DNA of 64,000 nt, from assembly GCF_033193315.1 (NCBI RefSeq), contig NZ_CP136187.1:3293501-3357500 (forward strand). Reading direction: 5' to 3'. Position 1 is the first letter of the stretch, and each line of letters starts with the position of its first letter. This DNA comes from Agathobaculum sp. NTUH-O15-33. Its GTDB lineage: Bacteria; Bacillota; Clostridia; Oscillospirales; Butyricicoccaceae. Of the stretch, positions 43,237-54,542 are shown piece by piece. The notes under the pieces were generated by a model. That model ran no database searches, had not been told where the DNA came from, and saw only the letters and a list, made by a program, of their open reading frames with translations. The translations under genes were made by a program, and so were the position numbers.

Positions 43237-44042
43237 AGGATATCACCATCGGCCAGTTCTTCCCCGGTGAAAGCGCGGTGCACCGGCTCGACCCCCGCGT
43301 CAAGATCGTTTTGACGGTCGCCATGATCATCACCCTGTTCCTTGCGGGCGGGCCGATCTCGTATGCGCTCATCATCGCTTTTCTGGCCGTCGTGATCGGT
43401 ATTTCGCGCATTTCGCCAAAGCTTGTGGTGCGCGGCCTCAAACCGATCCTGTTCATCATCTGCTTTACGGCGGTGCTCAACCTGTTTTACACCCCCTCGC
43501 CCACCGGAGAATACCTGTGGCAGTGGGGCTGGCTGCATATCTCATGGGAGGGCGTTAAGGTCGCGTTTTTCATGGTGCTGCGCCTGATGCTGCTCATCAT
43601 CGCCACCTCGATGTTGACCTACACCACCTCGCCCATCCAGCTGACGGACGGCTTGGAGCGCCTGCTTTCGCCACTGAAAAAGCTCCACGCGCCCGTGCAC
43701 GAGCTGGCTATGATGATGTCGATCGCGCTGCGCTTCATCCCGACCCTGATCGAGGAGACCGAAAAAATTATTTCGGCGCAAAAAGCGCGCGGCGCGGATT
43801 TTGAATCCGGCAACCTTATCCAGCGCGCCAAGGCTATGATCCCGATCTTGGTGCCGCTGTTCATCTCGGCCTTCCGCCGGGCGGACGAGCTTGCCACCGC
43901 CATGGAATGCCGTCTGTACCGGGGCGACGTGGGCCGCACGCGCATGAAGCAGCTGAAAATAGAAACGGTGGATATCGGTGCGATTGTTATTTGTGTTCTT
44001 GTGTTCGGCGGCGTGATCGCGCTGGGCCGCTTTGGGTTATAA
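43230..44042 (+). CDS. ecfT: Energy-coupling factor transporter transmembrane protein
   Basis: 270 residues, five or six membrane segments. DITIGQFFPGESAVHRLDPR at the start and the coupling-helix motif AQKARGADFESG (Ala-Arg-Gly) are characteristic; the second coupling motif is AMECRLYRGDVGRTR. It joins the two ATPases to the S components. Confidence 0.95.
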   Translation: MLKDITIGQFFPGESAVHRLDPRVKIVLTVAMIITLFLAGGPISYALIIAFLAVVIGISRISPKLVVRGLKPILFIICFTAVLNLFYTPSPTGEYLWQWGWLHISWEGVKVAFFMVLRLMLLIIATSMLTYTTSPIQLTDGLERLLSPLKKLHAPVHELAMMMSIALRFIPTLIEETEKIISAQKARGADFESGNLIQRAKAMIPILVPLFISAFRRADELATAMECRLYRGDVGRTRMKQLKIETVDIGAIVICVLVFGGVIALGRFGL

Positions 44043-44044
44043 AT

Positions 44045-44812
44045 ATGAATACAGCGCTTGTTTTATCCTATGTGGGCACGCATTTCCACGGCTGGCAGGT
44101 GCAGAAAAACGGCCCCTCCATTCAGGAAACGCTGGAAACCGTGCTGCACCGCCTGACCGGGCAAAAGATGCATGTTTCCGGCGTTGGCCGGACCGACGCG
44201 GGCGTACACGCCCGCCGCTATGTCGCAAACTTCAAGGGGAACTGCACCATTCCACTGGACCGGTTGCCGTTCGCCATGAACAGCCTGTTGCCGGAGGATA
44301 TCGCGGTATCGGCCGCCGTACCCGTGCCGGAGGAATTTGACGCCCGTTTTGACTGCACCCGCAAGGAATACGCCTACGAGCTATTCCCCTCCGCGCTGCG
44401 CGATCCGTTTTTGGCCGCGCGCGCCTATCGCACCACCTATACGCTGGACGCCGCGCTGATGCAGGCGGGCGCGCAGCATTTTGTCGGCAAGCAGGATTTC
44501 GCCGCCGTGCGCAGTCAGGGCACGCCGGTCAAAAGTACGGTGCGCACCGTCTTTTGGTGCGAGGTGGAAACGGACGGTCCGCTCATCCGTATCCGCGTGT
44601 GCGGGGACGGTTTTTTGTACAACATGGTGCGCGCGATCTCGGGCACGCTATTATACGTCGGCTGCGGCAAGATCGCGCCGGACGAGGTCGCATCCATTCT
44701 TCGCTCCTGCGACCGCGAGCAGGCAGGCCCCACCCTGCCCGCCTGCGGCCTTTATATGAACCGTTTGTGGTATGACCATACGCCGGAGCTGGCAGTTATG
44801 AAATTAAACTAG
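44045..44812 (+). CDS. truA: tRNA pseudouridine(38-40) synthase
   Basis: 255 residues from the ATG two bases after ecfT, so translation is coupled. Catalytic motif GVGRTDAGVHARRYVANF with the Asp nucleophile; DARFDCTRKEYAYEL, FLYNMVRAISGTLLYVG and the C-terminal YMNRLWYD all match TruA. Modifies positions 38-40 of tRNA anticodon stems. Linkage to ecf genes is standard in Firmicutes. Confidence 0.95.
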   Translation: MNTALVLSYVGTHFHGWQVQKNGPSIQETLETVLHRLTGQKMHVSGVGRTDAGVHARRYVANFKGNCTIPLDRLPFAMNSLLPEDIAVSAAVPVPEEFDARFDCTRKEYAYELFPSALRDPFLAARAYRTTYTLDAALMQAGAQHFVGKQDFAAVRSQGTPVKSTVRTVFWCEVETDGPLIRIRVCGDGFLYNMVRAISGTLLYVGCGKIAPDEVASILRSCDREQAGPTLPACGLYMNRLWYDHTPELAVMKLN

Positions 44813-44925
44813 TTAGGAAGTAGGAGTGAGGAGGTAGGAACGGCGGTGCGCCGCTTCGCGGCGTTTTCAATTATCGCGCTCCGCGCGTTCCCGTAACTCC
44901 TAATTCCTAATTCCTAACTTCTAAT
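44813..44925. repeat. Palindromic intergenic element B
   Basis: The left arm (44813-44843) has TTAGGAAGTAGGAGTGAGGA-type tandem units and the right arm (44891-44924) is its near inverse (CTAATTCCTAATTCCTAACT). A GC-rich core includes GGTGCGCCGCTTCGCGGCG. Directly after the truA stop; may also serve as terminator. Confidence 0.6.
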
Positions 44926-44986
44926 TAATTAACATTCGCTTCATATATCGCCATGCAATTCGCGTTACAATGAGGAGGTGAGGCAA

Positions 44987-46249
44987 ATGGCCGAACATAT
45001 CACTCGAAATTCTAAAAATGTGGTGCAGTTCCCGCGCAGCCGCAAGGAGCGCAAGCGCATCCTGCGTGAAAGCAGGGACGGCCGCGTGCGCGTCTGCTCC
45101 AAGCTGCGCGCCATGTGCGGCTGGGTGCTGGTCGCCAGCGCGGTCCTGTTTTTGCTTTTGAACTTCCGGCTGTTTTCGCCCTCTTCCATCCGCAGCCTGA
45201 CAAGTTACGCGATTGCCGGACTGCGCCAGAACAGCGGCGACGCCTCCGCCATCCCCTACGAAAACGGCTCGTTCCACGACGCGGCGCTGTACGCGGGTGG
45301 TCTGGCCTATACGGATGGCGATACCCTGTATCTTGCCCGGCCGGGCGGCGCGGTCACGCAGCGCCTGCCAATGAGCTATTCGCAGCCCACCGTGGAAGCC
45401 GCCGGCGGCTATGTGCTCGCCTTTGACCGGGGCGGTCACGGCGTTACGCTGACCAATTCCTATCAGCCCGTGGCCGAGCTAGACCTCGCTTCGCCCATCA
45501 TTACCGCGGGCATTGGCAGGGACGGCCGCTTTTTCGTCGTCACGGACGAGCAGGGCTACCGCACCGCCGTCGCGGTTTACGATAACCGCGGAAACGAAGT
45601 GTTTAAATGGAGAACCTCGGAATACTATATCGTGTCGGCCGCGCTGTCGCCGGATGGCAAAATGCTTTCCGTCCTTTCGTTTAAGCAAAACGGCGTGTCG
45701 CTTGATTCGCAGGTGTTCTTCTTCCGGCTCGACCGGGATACGGCGCAGGCCGAAGCCACCATTCCGGGCGTTTTGGGGCTAGAGCTTGCCTACCTATCGG
45801 ACGGCACCGCCGCCGCCCTGTGCGACAACGGCCTTTACTTGATCGATAAAAAGGGCGAAGTCACAAATCCCATAGCCTATTCCTCCGGCGATCTGCTGGC
45901 GTTCTCCTTTGGCGATAACGCGCTTGCGCTTGCTACCCGTTCGTTTTCCGGTTCAGCGCGGAGCGATATCTATTTGATCCGCTCAGGCGGCAAACTGGAG
46001 GGCCCTATCGCCTCGACGGAGGAACCGTCGGCGCTCGCCATTTCCCGAACCGGCCTTGCCGCGCTGACCGTTTCGGGCGTTACCGTGTACACGAGCGACC
46101 TGACGCCCTCGTGGCACAACAGCGAAGCCGTGGGCGCGCGCCGCCTACTCTTGAAGGATGACGGCACGCTCTTTGCCCTGTACGCGAAAAACGCCCGCCT
46201 GTTTACCGCACATTCCGAACGTTCCGAGGAGATCCCGCATGACAACTGA
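44987..46249 (+). CDS. DUF5711 family membrane-anchored beta-propeller protein
   Basis: 420 residues from the ATG at 44987 (GGAGGTGAGG site). A basic cytoplasmic tail (PRSRKERKRILRESRDGRVR), one membrane segment (about 45-66), then about 340 extracytoplasmic residues in blade-like repeats (GGLAYTDGDTLYLAR, AGIGRDGRFFVVTDEQ, AALSPDGKMLSVLSF). This matches DUF5711, often found beside cvpA in Clostridia as here. Function unknown. Confidence 0.82.
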   Translation: MAEHITRNSKNVVQFPRSRKERKRILRESRDGRVRVCSKLRAMCGWVLVASAVLFLLLNFRLFSPSSIRSLTSYAIAGLRQNSGDASAIPYENGSFHDAALYAGGLAYTDGDTLYLARPGGAVTQRLPMSYSQPTVEAAGGYVLAFDRGGHGVTLTNSYQPVAELDLASPIITAGIGRDGRFFVVTDEQGYRTAVAVYDNRGNEVFKWRTSEYYIVSAALSPDGKMLSVLSFKQNGVSLDSQVFFFRLDRDTAQAEATIPGVLGLELAYLSDGTAAALCDNGLYLIDKKGEVTNPIAYSSGDLLAFSFGDNALALATRSFSGSARSDIYLIRSGGKLEGPIASTEEPSALAISRTGLAALTVSGVTVYTSDLTPSWHNSEAVGARRLLLKDDGTLFALYAKNARLFTAHSERSEEIPHDN

Positions 46250-46856
46250 CGCGCTGACTGATTTTTTTAAAGGACTTTTAAACCTGCCCGATCTGATCAT
46301 TTTGCTGCTCGTGCTGGCCGGCCTTGTTCTCGGCTTGCGCCGCGGCCTGCTGTACACGCTGTGCGGCGTCATCGGCCGCTTGGCCGCCTTGGGCGCCGCC
46401 GTGTTCGCGGCCAAAGCGCTCGCGCCCGGCGCGGCTAAAATGATCGTTTCCCCCATCGTGGGCGAGGTCTTTTCCCGCCAAGCGGAGCTTGGGCAGGCCG
46501 CCGGCCTGCTGGACGGTATCAAGCAAACCGTTACCGAAGCCGCCACTCATATGGCGGAAAGCATTGCGTTTCTGGCGCTGTTGCTGTTGCTGGGCGTGCT
46601 GTTTGGCTGGCTGATCTCGTTCGCCATCAAGAGCCTGCACTTTGTCGCACACCTGACGCCGCTCGGCTTTCTGGATGCTTTAGGCGGCGGCGTGCTGGGC
46701 GCGCTCGGCGGCGTGGCGATCGCCGCGCTCATCCTGCTCGGCATTCAATGGTTCGCGCCCATCACCTATACCTCGCTCGGCTGCCTTTCGCCCGAGCGCG
46801 TGCAGGCCACGGTGCTGCTCTCGCGTTTGATCGATATCCTGCCGGTCGCCATATAA
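46239..46856 (+). CDS. CvpA family membrane protein
   Basis: 205 residues from the ATG at 46239, overlapping the previous gene by 11 bases, with an AGGAG site. Four membrane segments with RRGLLYTLCGVIGRLAALGA and the final hydrophobic FLDALGGGVLGALGGVAIAAL fit CvpA (colicin V production) proteins, linked to envelope maintenance. Probably works with the DUF5711 protein. Confidence 0.85.
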   Translation: MTTDALTDFFKGLLNLPDLIILLLVLAGLVLGLRRGLLYTLCGVIGRLAALGAAVFAAKALAPGAAKMIVSPIVGEVFSRQAELGQAAGLLDGIKQTVTEAATHMAESIAFLALLLLLGVLFGWLISFAIKSLHFVAHLTPLGFLDALGGGVLGALGGVAIAALILLGIQWFAPITYTSLGCLSPERVQATVLLSRLIDILPVAI

Positions 46857-46891
46857 AAACGGCAACACCCCAAGAAGGAGATTTTTTTACT

Positions 46892-49225
<2,334 letters not shown>

Positions 49226-49229
49226 AACC

Positions 49230-49260
49230 AATTCCCGCCTGCATATTGCAGGCGGGAATT
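49230..49260 (+). terminator. Terminator after the ClpE-like gene
   Basis: Perfect 13-base stem AATTCCCGCCTGC/GCAGGCGGGAATT with a 5-base loop, 5 bases after the stop codon. No T-run. Confidence 0.6.
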
Positions 49261-49300
49261 GACGATCATATTCGACAAAACACAAGCGTACATGACACTC

Positions 49301-49420
49301 GGGCGGCCGCAGGTCGCCTCTACGCGGGGGCTCGCCGGCTCCTTCGCCGTAGGGGCTTCTTGCGGCCGCCCGCTTTTCAACTTTTTTTAATCGCGCGGGA
49401 GCATTTCCTTTGCTCCGCGC
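49301..49420 (+). repeat. Hairpin-rich spacer before the sigma gene
   Basis: GGGCGGCCGCA (49301-49311) pairs with TGCGGCCGCCC (49361-49371) around a 49-base GC-rich centre, followed by TTTT and T7. A second hairpin GCGCGGGAGCA/TGCTCCGCGC follows at about 49393-49420. Together they could end upstream transcripts or structure the sigma-gene leader. Confidence 0.5.
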
Positions 49421-49457
49421 ATCTTTATAGTGTCCGGACAGTAAATGAGGTGATACC

Positions 49458-49955
49458 ATGGAAATGATACTGACGCCAGCGGCGAGCGACCTACACGCCC
49501 GCTTCTGCGCCGCTGTGACCGAACACAAACTCGCCATGTACCGCGCGGCGCGCGCGCTTTCCGACTGCGACGCGGACGCGGAGGACGCGGTAAGCGAAGC
49601 GATCCTGCGGGCTTGGCAGGCCTTCCCCCGGTTGCGCGACCATGCCGCCATAAAGGGCTGGCTGATCCGCATCACGGTGAACTGCGCGCACGAGCACCGC
49701 CGCAAGGACGCGCGCGTGACGTATATGGACGACTTGACAGCAGTCGCGGGCGGCAAGAGCGATACCTACGACAGCGGCCTATGGGACACGGTATGCCGCC
49801 TGCCCATGGACTTTCGCGCCGTGACCGTGCTGTACTATTTTGAGGATATGACCACCGCCGAGATCGCAAAGGCGCTCGGCGTGCGTGAAGGCACGGTACG
49901 CTCGCGGCTTGCCCGCGCGAGAGACCGCCTGCGCACGCTTTTGGAGGAGGAATAA
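49458..49955 (+). CDS. ECF-type RNA polymerase sigma factor
   Basis: 165 residues with a GAGGTG site. Region 2: YRAARALSDCDADAEDAVSE, ILRAWQAFPRLRDHAAIKGW; region 4: VCRLPMDFRAVTVLYYFEDM followed by TTAEIAKALGVREGTVRSRLARARDRL as the -35 recognition HTH. Pairs with the next gene, two bases away, as sigma factor and likely membrane regulator. The stimulus is unknown. Confidence 0.92.
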   Translation: MEMILTPAASDLHARFCAAVTEHKLAMYRAARALSDCDADAEDAVSEAILRAWQAFPRLRDHAAIKGWLIRITVNCAHEHRRKDARVTYMDDLTAVAGGKSDTYDSGLWDTVCRLPMDFRAVTVLYYFEDMTTAEIAKALGVREGTVRSRLARARDRLRTLLEEE

Positions 49956-49957
49956 CC

Positions 49958-51322
49958 ATGACATTTGATGAAAAGCTAAAGGCCCGCGCGGAACGCGAGG
50001 GCAGCCCCACGCCCGAGGGCTTTGATGACCGTATCGCAAATCGTCTGCAATCGCTGCCCGCGCCGGAGCGGCCCACGCGCCGCCTTCCCCTGCGGCGTGC
50101 GGTAGTGGTCGGTATCGCGGCGGCGCTCTGCCTAGCCGGCGCGGCCGCCGCCCCCACCGTCATTTCAATGGCGCGCGGCGCGATCAATTACTTTGACAGC
50201 GAACGCCATACCGCCTATGGTTCGCAGCAAGACAAGTTTGAAGCATACAACGCCGCCGTTGGTCTGAGCCAAAAAAACGGGGAACGGACCTTGACGATCG
50301 ACAACATCGCGGTGGACGACAGCTATCTCAACGTGTTCTACACCCTGACCAGCGAAACGCCGCTTGCCTTGCCGAGCACCGACGCCACGCCCGCTGAAAT
50401 ACGAGTCAGTCTTTCCGCACCACATTTCTGGGCCGTGATAGACGGCAAAAAGCTCGAACCCACTGGCACGATTGAATCCGAGGCCTATGCAGTAGGTGAT
50501 CGCACCCTTAAGGGAATGGAGCGAATCGCGCTGACCCGCGCCCTGCCCGATGAATTTGAGCTTCTGCTCTATACCGGCGGCACAGATGCGATCAAGGATG
50601 CGGAATTTCAGTTTTCGCTCGCGGTCGACAAAAGCGCGGTTGCGGTCGAAAGCCTGTCGGTCGAACCGAAAATCGATTTTACGGTGTACTATTCCACTGT
50701 CAACAGGCGCCACGACGTACGGGTCGAGCGCGTGTCCATCTCCCCGTTCGGCTCAACGATAACGCTGAGCGAGGTCGCAAGCGATCCCTTCACCGCCTTC
50801 GTCCTGCGCGACGATCAGGGAAAGTACCTGACGCGCCTACCCGCGGGCAGTATCGGCAGCGGAATACTCCGCGACCGAGTGAGCAACGTGTTTGAGTTCC
50901 TTGGCGCGGATACGGATACCAAATCCATAACGCTCATCCCCATTGCATCAGACGGGCAAGCCCATCGCGTCACCGGCGCGCTGAACGCTCTGCCGCTGTC
51001 CGATGGCACCAAAGGCGGCGTAACGCTCAAATCACTTGATATAAGAGAAGATAAAGCGGTAGCCATCTTCTCGTCCGCAGGTGCTGCCCAGCTCACCACC
51101 ATGCAGTTTTATCTAACGGATCAAACAGGCAAGGACTTAAAACTGACCGGCGACACCTATCTCGATAGCACCATCGACCGCGAGACCGGCCTTATCACTT
51201 CGACCCTTTATTACCCGCAGGCCACCGCCGAAGACCTCGCCAAGGCGCACGGCGTAACCTTCTGGCAGGATGATCCCCTGACGCTTCTCGAAGACCAAGC
51301 CGTTACCATTGACCTGCAATAA
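49958..51322 (+). CDS. DUF4179 membrane protein, probable anti-sigma factor
   Basis: 454 residues. A cytoplasmic N-terminal part (about 1-46) ends in RRLPLRR, one membrane segment spans about 48-70 (AVVVGIAAALCLAGAAAAP), and a large extracytoplasmic region starts with the DUF4179 pattern (DNIAVDDSYLNVFYTLTSE). Genes of this type follow ECF sigma genes in Clostridia. By position it should hold the sigma factor inactive and sense envelope state outside. Confidence 0.85.
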   Translation: MTFDEKLKARAEREGSPTPEGFDDRIANRLQSLPAPERPTRRLPLRRAVVVGIAAALCLAGAAAAPTVISMARGAINYFDSERHTAYGSQQDKFEAYNAAVGLSQKNGERTLTIDNIAVDDSYLNVFYTLTSETPLALPSTDATPAEIRVSLSAPHFWAVIDGKKLEPTGTIESEAYAVGDRTLKGMERIALTRALPDEFELLLYTGGTDAIKDAEFQFSLAVDKSAVAVESLSVEPKIDFTVYYSTVNRRHDVRVERVSISPFGSTITLSEVASDPFTAFVLRDDQGKYLTRLPAGSIGSGILRDRVSNVFEFLGADTDTKSITLIPIASDGQAHRVTGALNALPLSDGTKGGVTLKSLDIREDKAVAIFSSAGAAQLTTMQFYLTDQTGKDLKLTGDTYLDSTIDRETGLITSTLYYPQATAEDLAKAHGVTFWQDDPLTLLEDQAVTIDLQ

Positions 51323-51360
51323 CACAAAAAACGCCGCTGATAGCGGCGTTTTTTGTGTTT
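51323..51360. terminator. Bidirectional terminator
   Basis: ACAAAAAACGCCGCTGATAG-type hairpin: AAAAAACGCCGC/GCGGCGTTTTTT with a short loop and A/T runs on both sides. Serves the sigma operon (plus) and the TRAP operon (minus). Confidence 0.9.
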
Positions 51361-51376
51361 TCATAGGGTCTGCCCG

Positions 51377-52666
51377 CTAGCTCCCAAACAGCCTAAGCAG
51401 CCCCAGCGATATCCCCGGCACATAGGTGATGAGCAGCAGGCACGCCAGCAAGGTCAGCAGCAGCGGCCAGCCCTCCCGAATGTATTCGGATACCTTGACC
51501 TTGATGATCGAAACACAGGTAAATAGTAGAATGCCAAACGGAGGCGACGCGCCGCCGATGGTGTCGTTCAGGCACATGATAATGCCGAAATGAATCGGAT
51601 CGATGCCAAGCTTTGTTGCGATCGGCACCAGCAGCGGCGGCAGAATGATCAGCGCGGCCGCGCTGTCCATGAACATACCCAGCAGGATCAGAAAGATGTT
51701 CACGATCAAAAGAAACACCACCGGACTGTCCGTAAAGTTCATGATCGCCGTGGCCAGCGTTTGCGGGATGTTTTCCAGCGTCAAATAGCGTGCGAACATA
51801 TTCGCACCCGCCAAGATGAACATGATGCACGCCGTCGTCACGGCGGATTCCACCAAGATTTTGGGCACCATGCTCCACTTGAGCTTTTTATAGATCAGCG
51901 CGCCCACCACGGCGGATAACATGATGCAAAACGCGCCGCACTCGGTCGGTGTGAACACGCCGAGGCGCAGCCCCATGATGATGCCGAGCGGCAGCAGCAG
52001 CGCCCAGATTGAGCGCCCGAGCTGCGCCAGCACCTCTCGCCCGGTGGCGCGCTTGTCCCGGCTTGGTTTCAGGCCCCTGCGTTTTGAAATAAAATCGGTC
52101 ACCACCATCAGCGCGGCGGCGATCAGTAAGCCGGGCAGATAGCCCGCCATGAACATATCGCCGATCGATTGGTTGGCGGCGGTCGCGTAAATGATCAGGC
52201 AAATGCCGGGCGGTATGATCGGCGTGATGCAGGAAGAGCAGGTGGTGACGGCCGCCGAAAAGCCCTTGGTGTATCCGCGCTTTTCCATTTCAGGCACAAT
52301 GATCTTTGCATTGAACGCGGTATCCGCGTTGCCCGAACCCGAGCAACCGCCCATAAACGTGCTGGTTAAAATGTTGACCTGCGCCAGCCCGCCGACGCGG
52401 TGCCCGATCAGCACCTCGGCGAAATCCATGATCGCGCCCGCGATTCCGCCGTAGGACATGACCACGCCCGCCGTGACGAACAGCGGAATCGCCAGCATGG
52501 TGAACGACTGGCTCTGCGCGACCAGCGATTGCAGGATCATATCCATCGGCATGCCCGGGCTTAAAAATACGAAATAGCTCAGCCCCGCCGCAAGCAGACA
52601 GTACCCGACCGGAATATTGAAGGCGAACAGCAGGAATAAGATAAGGATGGGCAGAAACTGCGTCAT
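51377..52666 (-). CDS. TRAP transporter large permease (DctM)
   Basis: 429 residues, about 12 membrane segments. Conserved VMSYGGIAGAIMDFAEVLIG and TSTFMGGCSGSGNADTAFNA identify the DctM subunit, which carries the sodium-coupled substrate path. Overlaps dctQ by 4 bases (ATGA). Usual length. Confidence 0.95.
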   Translation of the reverse strand: MTQFLPILILFLLFAFNIPVGYCLLAAGLSYFVFLSPGMPMDMILQSLVAQSQSFTMLAIPLFVTAGVVMSYGGIAGAIMDFAEVLIGHRVGGLAQVNILTSTFMGGCSGSGNADTAFNAKIIVPEMEKRGYTKGFSAAVTTCSSCITPIIPPGICLIIYATAANQSIGDMFMAGYLPGLLIAAALMVVTDFISKRRGLKPSRDKRATGREVLAQLGRSIWALLLPLGIIMGLRLGVFTPTECGAFCIMLSAVVGALIYKKLKWSMVPKILVESAVTTACIMFILAGANMFARYLTLENIPQTLATAIMNFTDSPVVFLLIVNIFLILLGMFMDSAAALIILPPLLVPIATKLGIDPIHFGIIMCLNDTIGGASPPFGILLFTCVSIIKVKVSEYIREGWPLLLTLLACLLLITYVPGISLGLLRLFGS

Positions 52667-53253
52667 TTCTTCTCCTCCCCGCCGTTCGGCTCCGCGCGGT
52701 CCTCTACATGCAGCTGTAAGGTCTCATCCTCCGCCACGCCGCCCATCACCGTGTCGTAATCCAGAATACCGCTGTAAAGCGGTTTGGAGCGGTAGTAATC
52801 CTGATGCAAAAACAGGTTCTTGATAAAGCCCAAGCTGTGCGCGCACATCATGCCAAAGCCAACGACCGCGGACAGATCGACCCAGAAATAACTGATATAT
52901 AGAATCGGCGTCACCTTGCTGCCCGCGCTTACCGCAAAGCGGAAGCTGAAAAACGTCATCACGACACAGATGAGCAATATTAAAAAGGTAGAGAGAAGCG
53001 ATACCACCTTGCGCGCCGTTTCAGGAAACAGACGCACCAGCAGGTCGATGCCGCCGTGCAGGCTCCGCTTGTAGGCCGCGCTCGCTCCCACGAAGATGAT
53101 CCACGCGAAGCAGAAGTACGAGACCTCCTCCAGCCATGGGATGGACTGCCGCGTTGCCACGCGCAGCACAACGTTGAAGGAGATCATGCACACCATCAGC
53201 AGCAGGAAAAAGGAAACAATGATCTCCTCGAAATTTGCCAATACTTTTTTCAT
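52663..53253 (-). CDS. TRAP transporter small permease (DctQ)
   Basis: 196 residues with four membrane segments; ATRQSIPWLEEVSYFCFAWIIFVGASAAYKRSLHGGIDLL is the family signature region (two adjoining pieces). The C-terminal tail of about 45 charged residues is longer than usual. Partner of DctM. Confidence 0.93.
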   Translation of the reverse strand: MKKVLANFEEIIVSFFLLLMVCMISFNVVLRVATRQSIPWLEEVSYFCFAWIIFVGASAAYKRSLHGGIDLLVRLFPETARKVVSLLSTFLILLICVVMTFFSFRFAVSAGSKVTPILYISYFWVDLSAVVGFGMMCAHSLGFIKNLFLHQDYYRSKPLYSGILDYDTVMGGVAEDETLQLHVEDRAEPNGGEEKK

Positions 53254-53293
53254 AGCGTATCCCCCGTTAACTTTTCGCGTCTTCGGGCCTGTA

Positions 53294-54313
53294 TCAGGCT
53301 CTGATGATGGCCGTTACGCGGTCATACAGCCCTTCCGACCATTCCGGGAACTTTTGATAGACGGATTCCGTGGCCGCGCGGTAAGCGTCGGTATCGCACG
53401 CGATAAATTCCACACCCTCGCCGGTCATCTTTTCGCGCACTTCCTTTTCCTCTTCCTGTACCTTTTCCGTCACTGTTTCGGCAAAGACGATCGCTTCCTC
53501 CTCCAATATCTTTTGCTGCTCCGGCGTCAGGCTTTGGAAAACCGCTTCGGACATTTCGATCCCATTGGGCTGAATGATGTGGTTGGTTTCGGATACGTAC
53601 TTACATACCTCGTGGAACCGCGCGGCGTAGATCGCGGGCAGCGGATTTTCCATGCCGTCCGCCACGCCTTGCGAAAGCGCGGTATACACTTCGCTGAATG
53701 AAATGGTCGTCGTGTTGGCCCCCATCGCGGTCAGCATTTCGATCCACAGCGGTACAGAGGGCACACGTACCTTCATGCCCTTCATCTCGTCCGGCGTGGG
53801 TACCGGCTTGTTGCCGATAAAAACGCGCGTGCCATAATAGCTCGACATATGGTCCAGCACGCGGATACCGGCTTCCGCCGCCTTTTCTACCATTTCATCG
53901 CCATAGTCGGAAAAGGCCAGTTTTTTGATCTGCGCGATATCGTCGAACAGATAGGGCCCCAGCATGACCGCATAATCCGGCACATAATAGCACATGGCGG
54001 CGGGGTCCACATAGGTCAAGTAATTCGCGCCGCGCGCGCAGGCTTCCAGCGCGTCGTTGTCGTCCCCCAGCACGCCGTTGTGGTGCACCTCGATCACCAC
54101 CTTGCCGCCCGTTTTTTCCTTGACGCGTTCGGCAAACGCTTCGATCTCTTTCGAGCAGGTCTCCTCCGGAGTCTGACTGTTGGCGAATTTCAGCGTCACC
54201 ACCCCGTCCCCGTCCGCTTGTCCCGCCTCCCCGCTTGACTGTCCGCATCCCGCGGCAGCGGCCAGCAATAGGCAGCCGATCAACAAAACGCTGATCCATC
54301 GTTTGTTTCTCAT
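53294..54313 (-). CDS. TRAP transporter substrate-binding lipoprotein (DctP)
   Basis: 339 residues from the ATG at 54313 (AAAGGAG site). Lipoprotein signal with lipobox LLAAAAGCGQ. DctP family motifs: TLKFANSQTPEETC, a Q-G-V-A-D-G-M-E-N stretch and the conserved ligand-binding Arg region in MKGMKVRVPSVPLWIEML. Binds a carboxylate or sugar acid outside the membrane and hands it to DctQM. Operon order dctP-dctQ-dctM. Confidence 0.93.
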   Translation of the reverse strand: MRNKRWISVLLIGCLLLAAAAGCGQSSGEAGQADGDGVVTLKFANSQTPEETCSKEIEAFAERVKEKTGGKVVIEVHHNGVLGDDNDALEACARGANYLTYVDPAAMCYYVPDYAVMLGPYLFDDIAQIKKLAFSDYGDEMVEKAAEAGIRVLDHMSSYYGTRVFIGNKPVPTPDEMKGMKVRVPSVPLWIEMLTAMGANTTTISFSEVYTALSQGVADGMENPLPAIYAARFHEVCKYVSETNHIIQPNGIEMSEAVFQSLTPEQQKILEEEAIVFAETVTEKVQEEEKEVREKMTGEGVEFIACDTDAYRAATESVYQKFPEWSEGLYDRVTAIIRA

Positions 54314-54479
54314 GTTTGCACTCCTTTCAAGTTTGTCCAATATGTTCCTCTTGCGTACATTAATATATTAATATAATATATAGCCTCTGTCAAGGATAAT
54401 TGTCGCTTATTTAGCCTATTTCTTCTACCATTTTCCATCTATATAAACAGACCTTCTCAGTCCTTGCCCCCTTGCATAG

Positions 54480-54507
54480 AAAAAACGCCGCAAAAGCGGC
54501 GTTTTAT
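54480..54507 (-). terminator. Terminator of the debranching-enzyme gene
   Basis: AAAACGCCGC/GCGGCGTTTT with an AAAA loop, flanked by A/T runs; about 35 bases beyond the stop at 54543. Confidence 0.85.
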
Positions 54508-54542
54508 ACATCTTTTATACATCTAAAGTGATTTTGCTTTCT

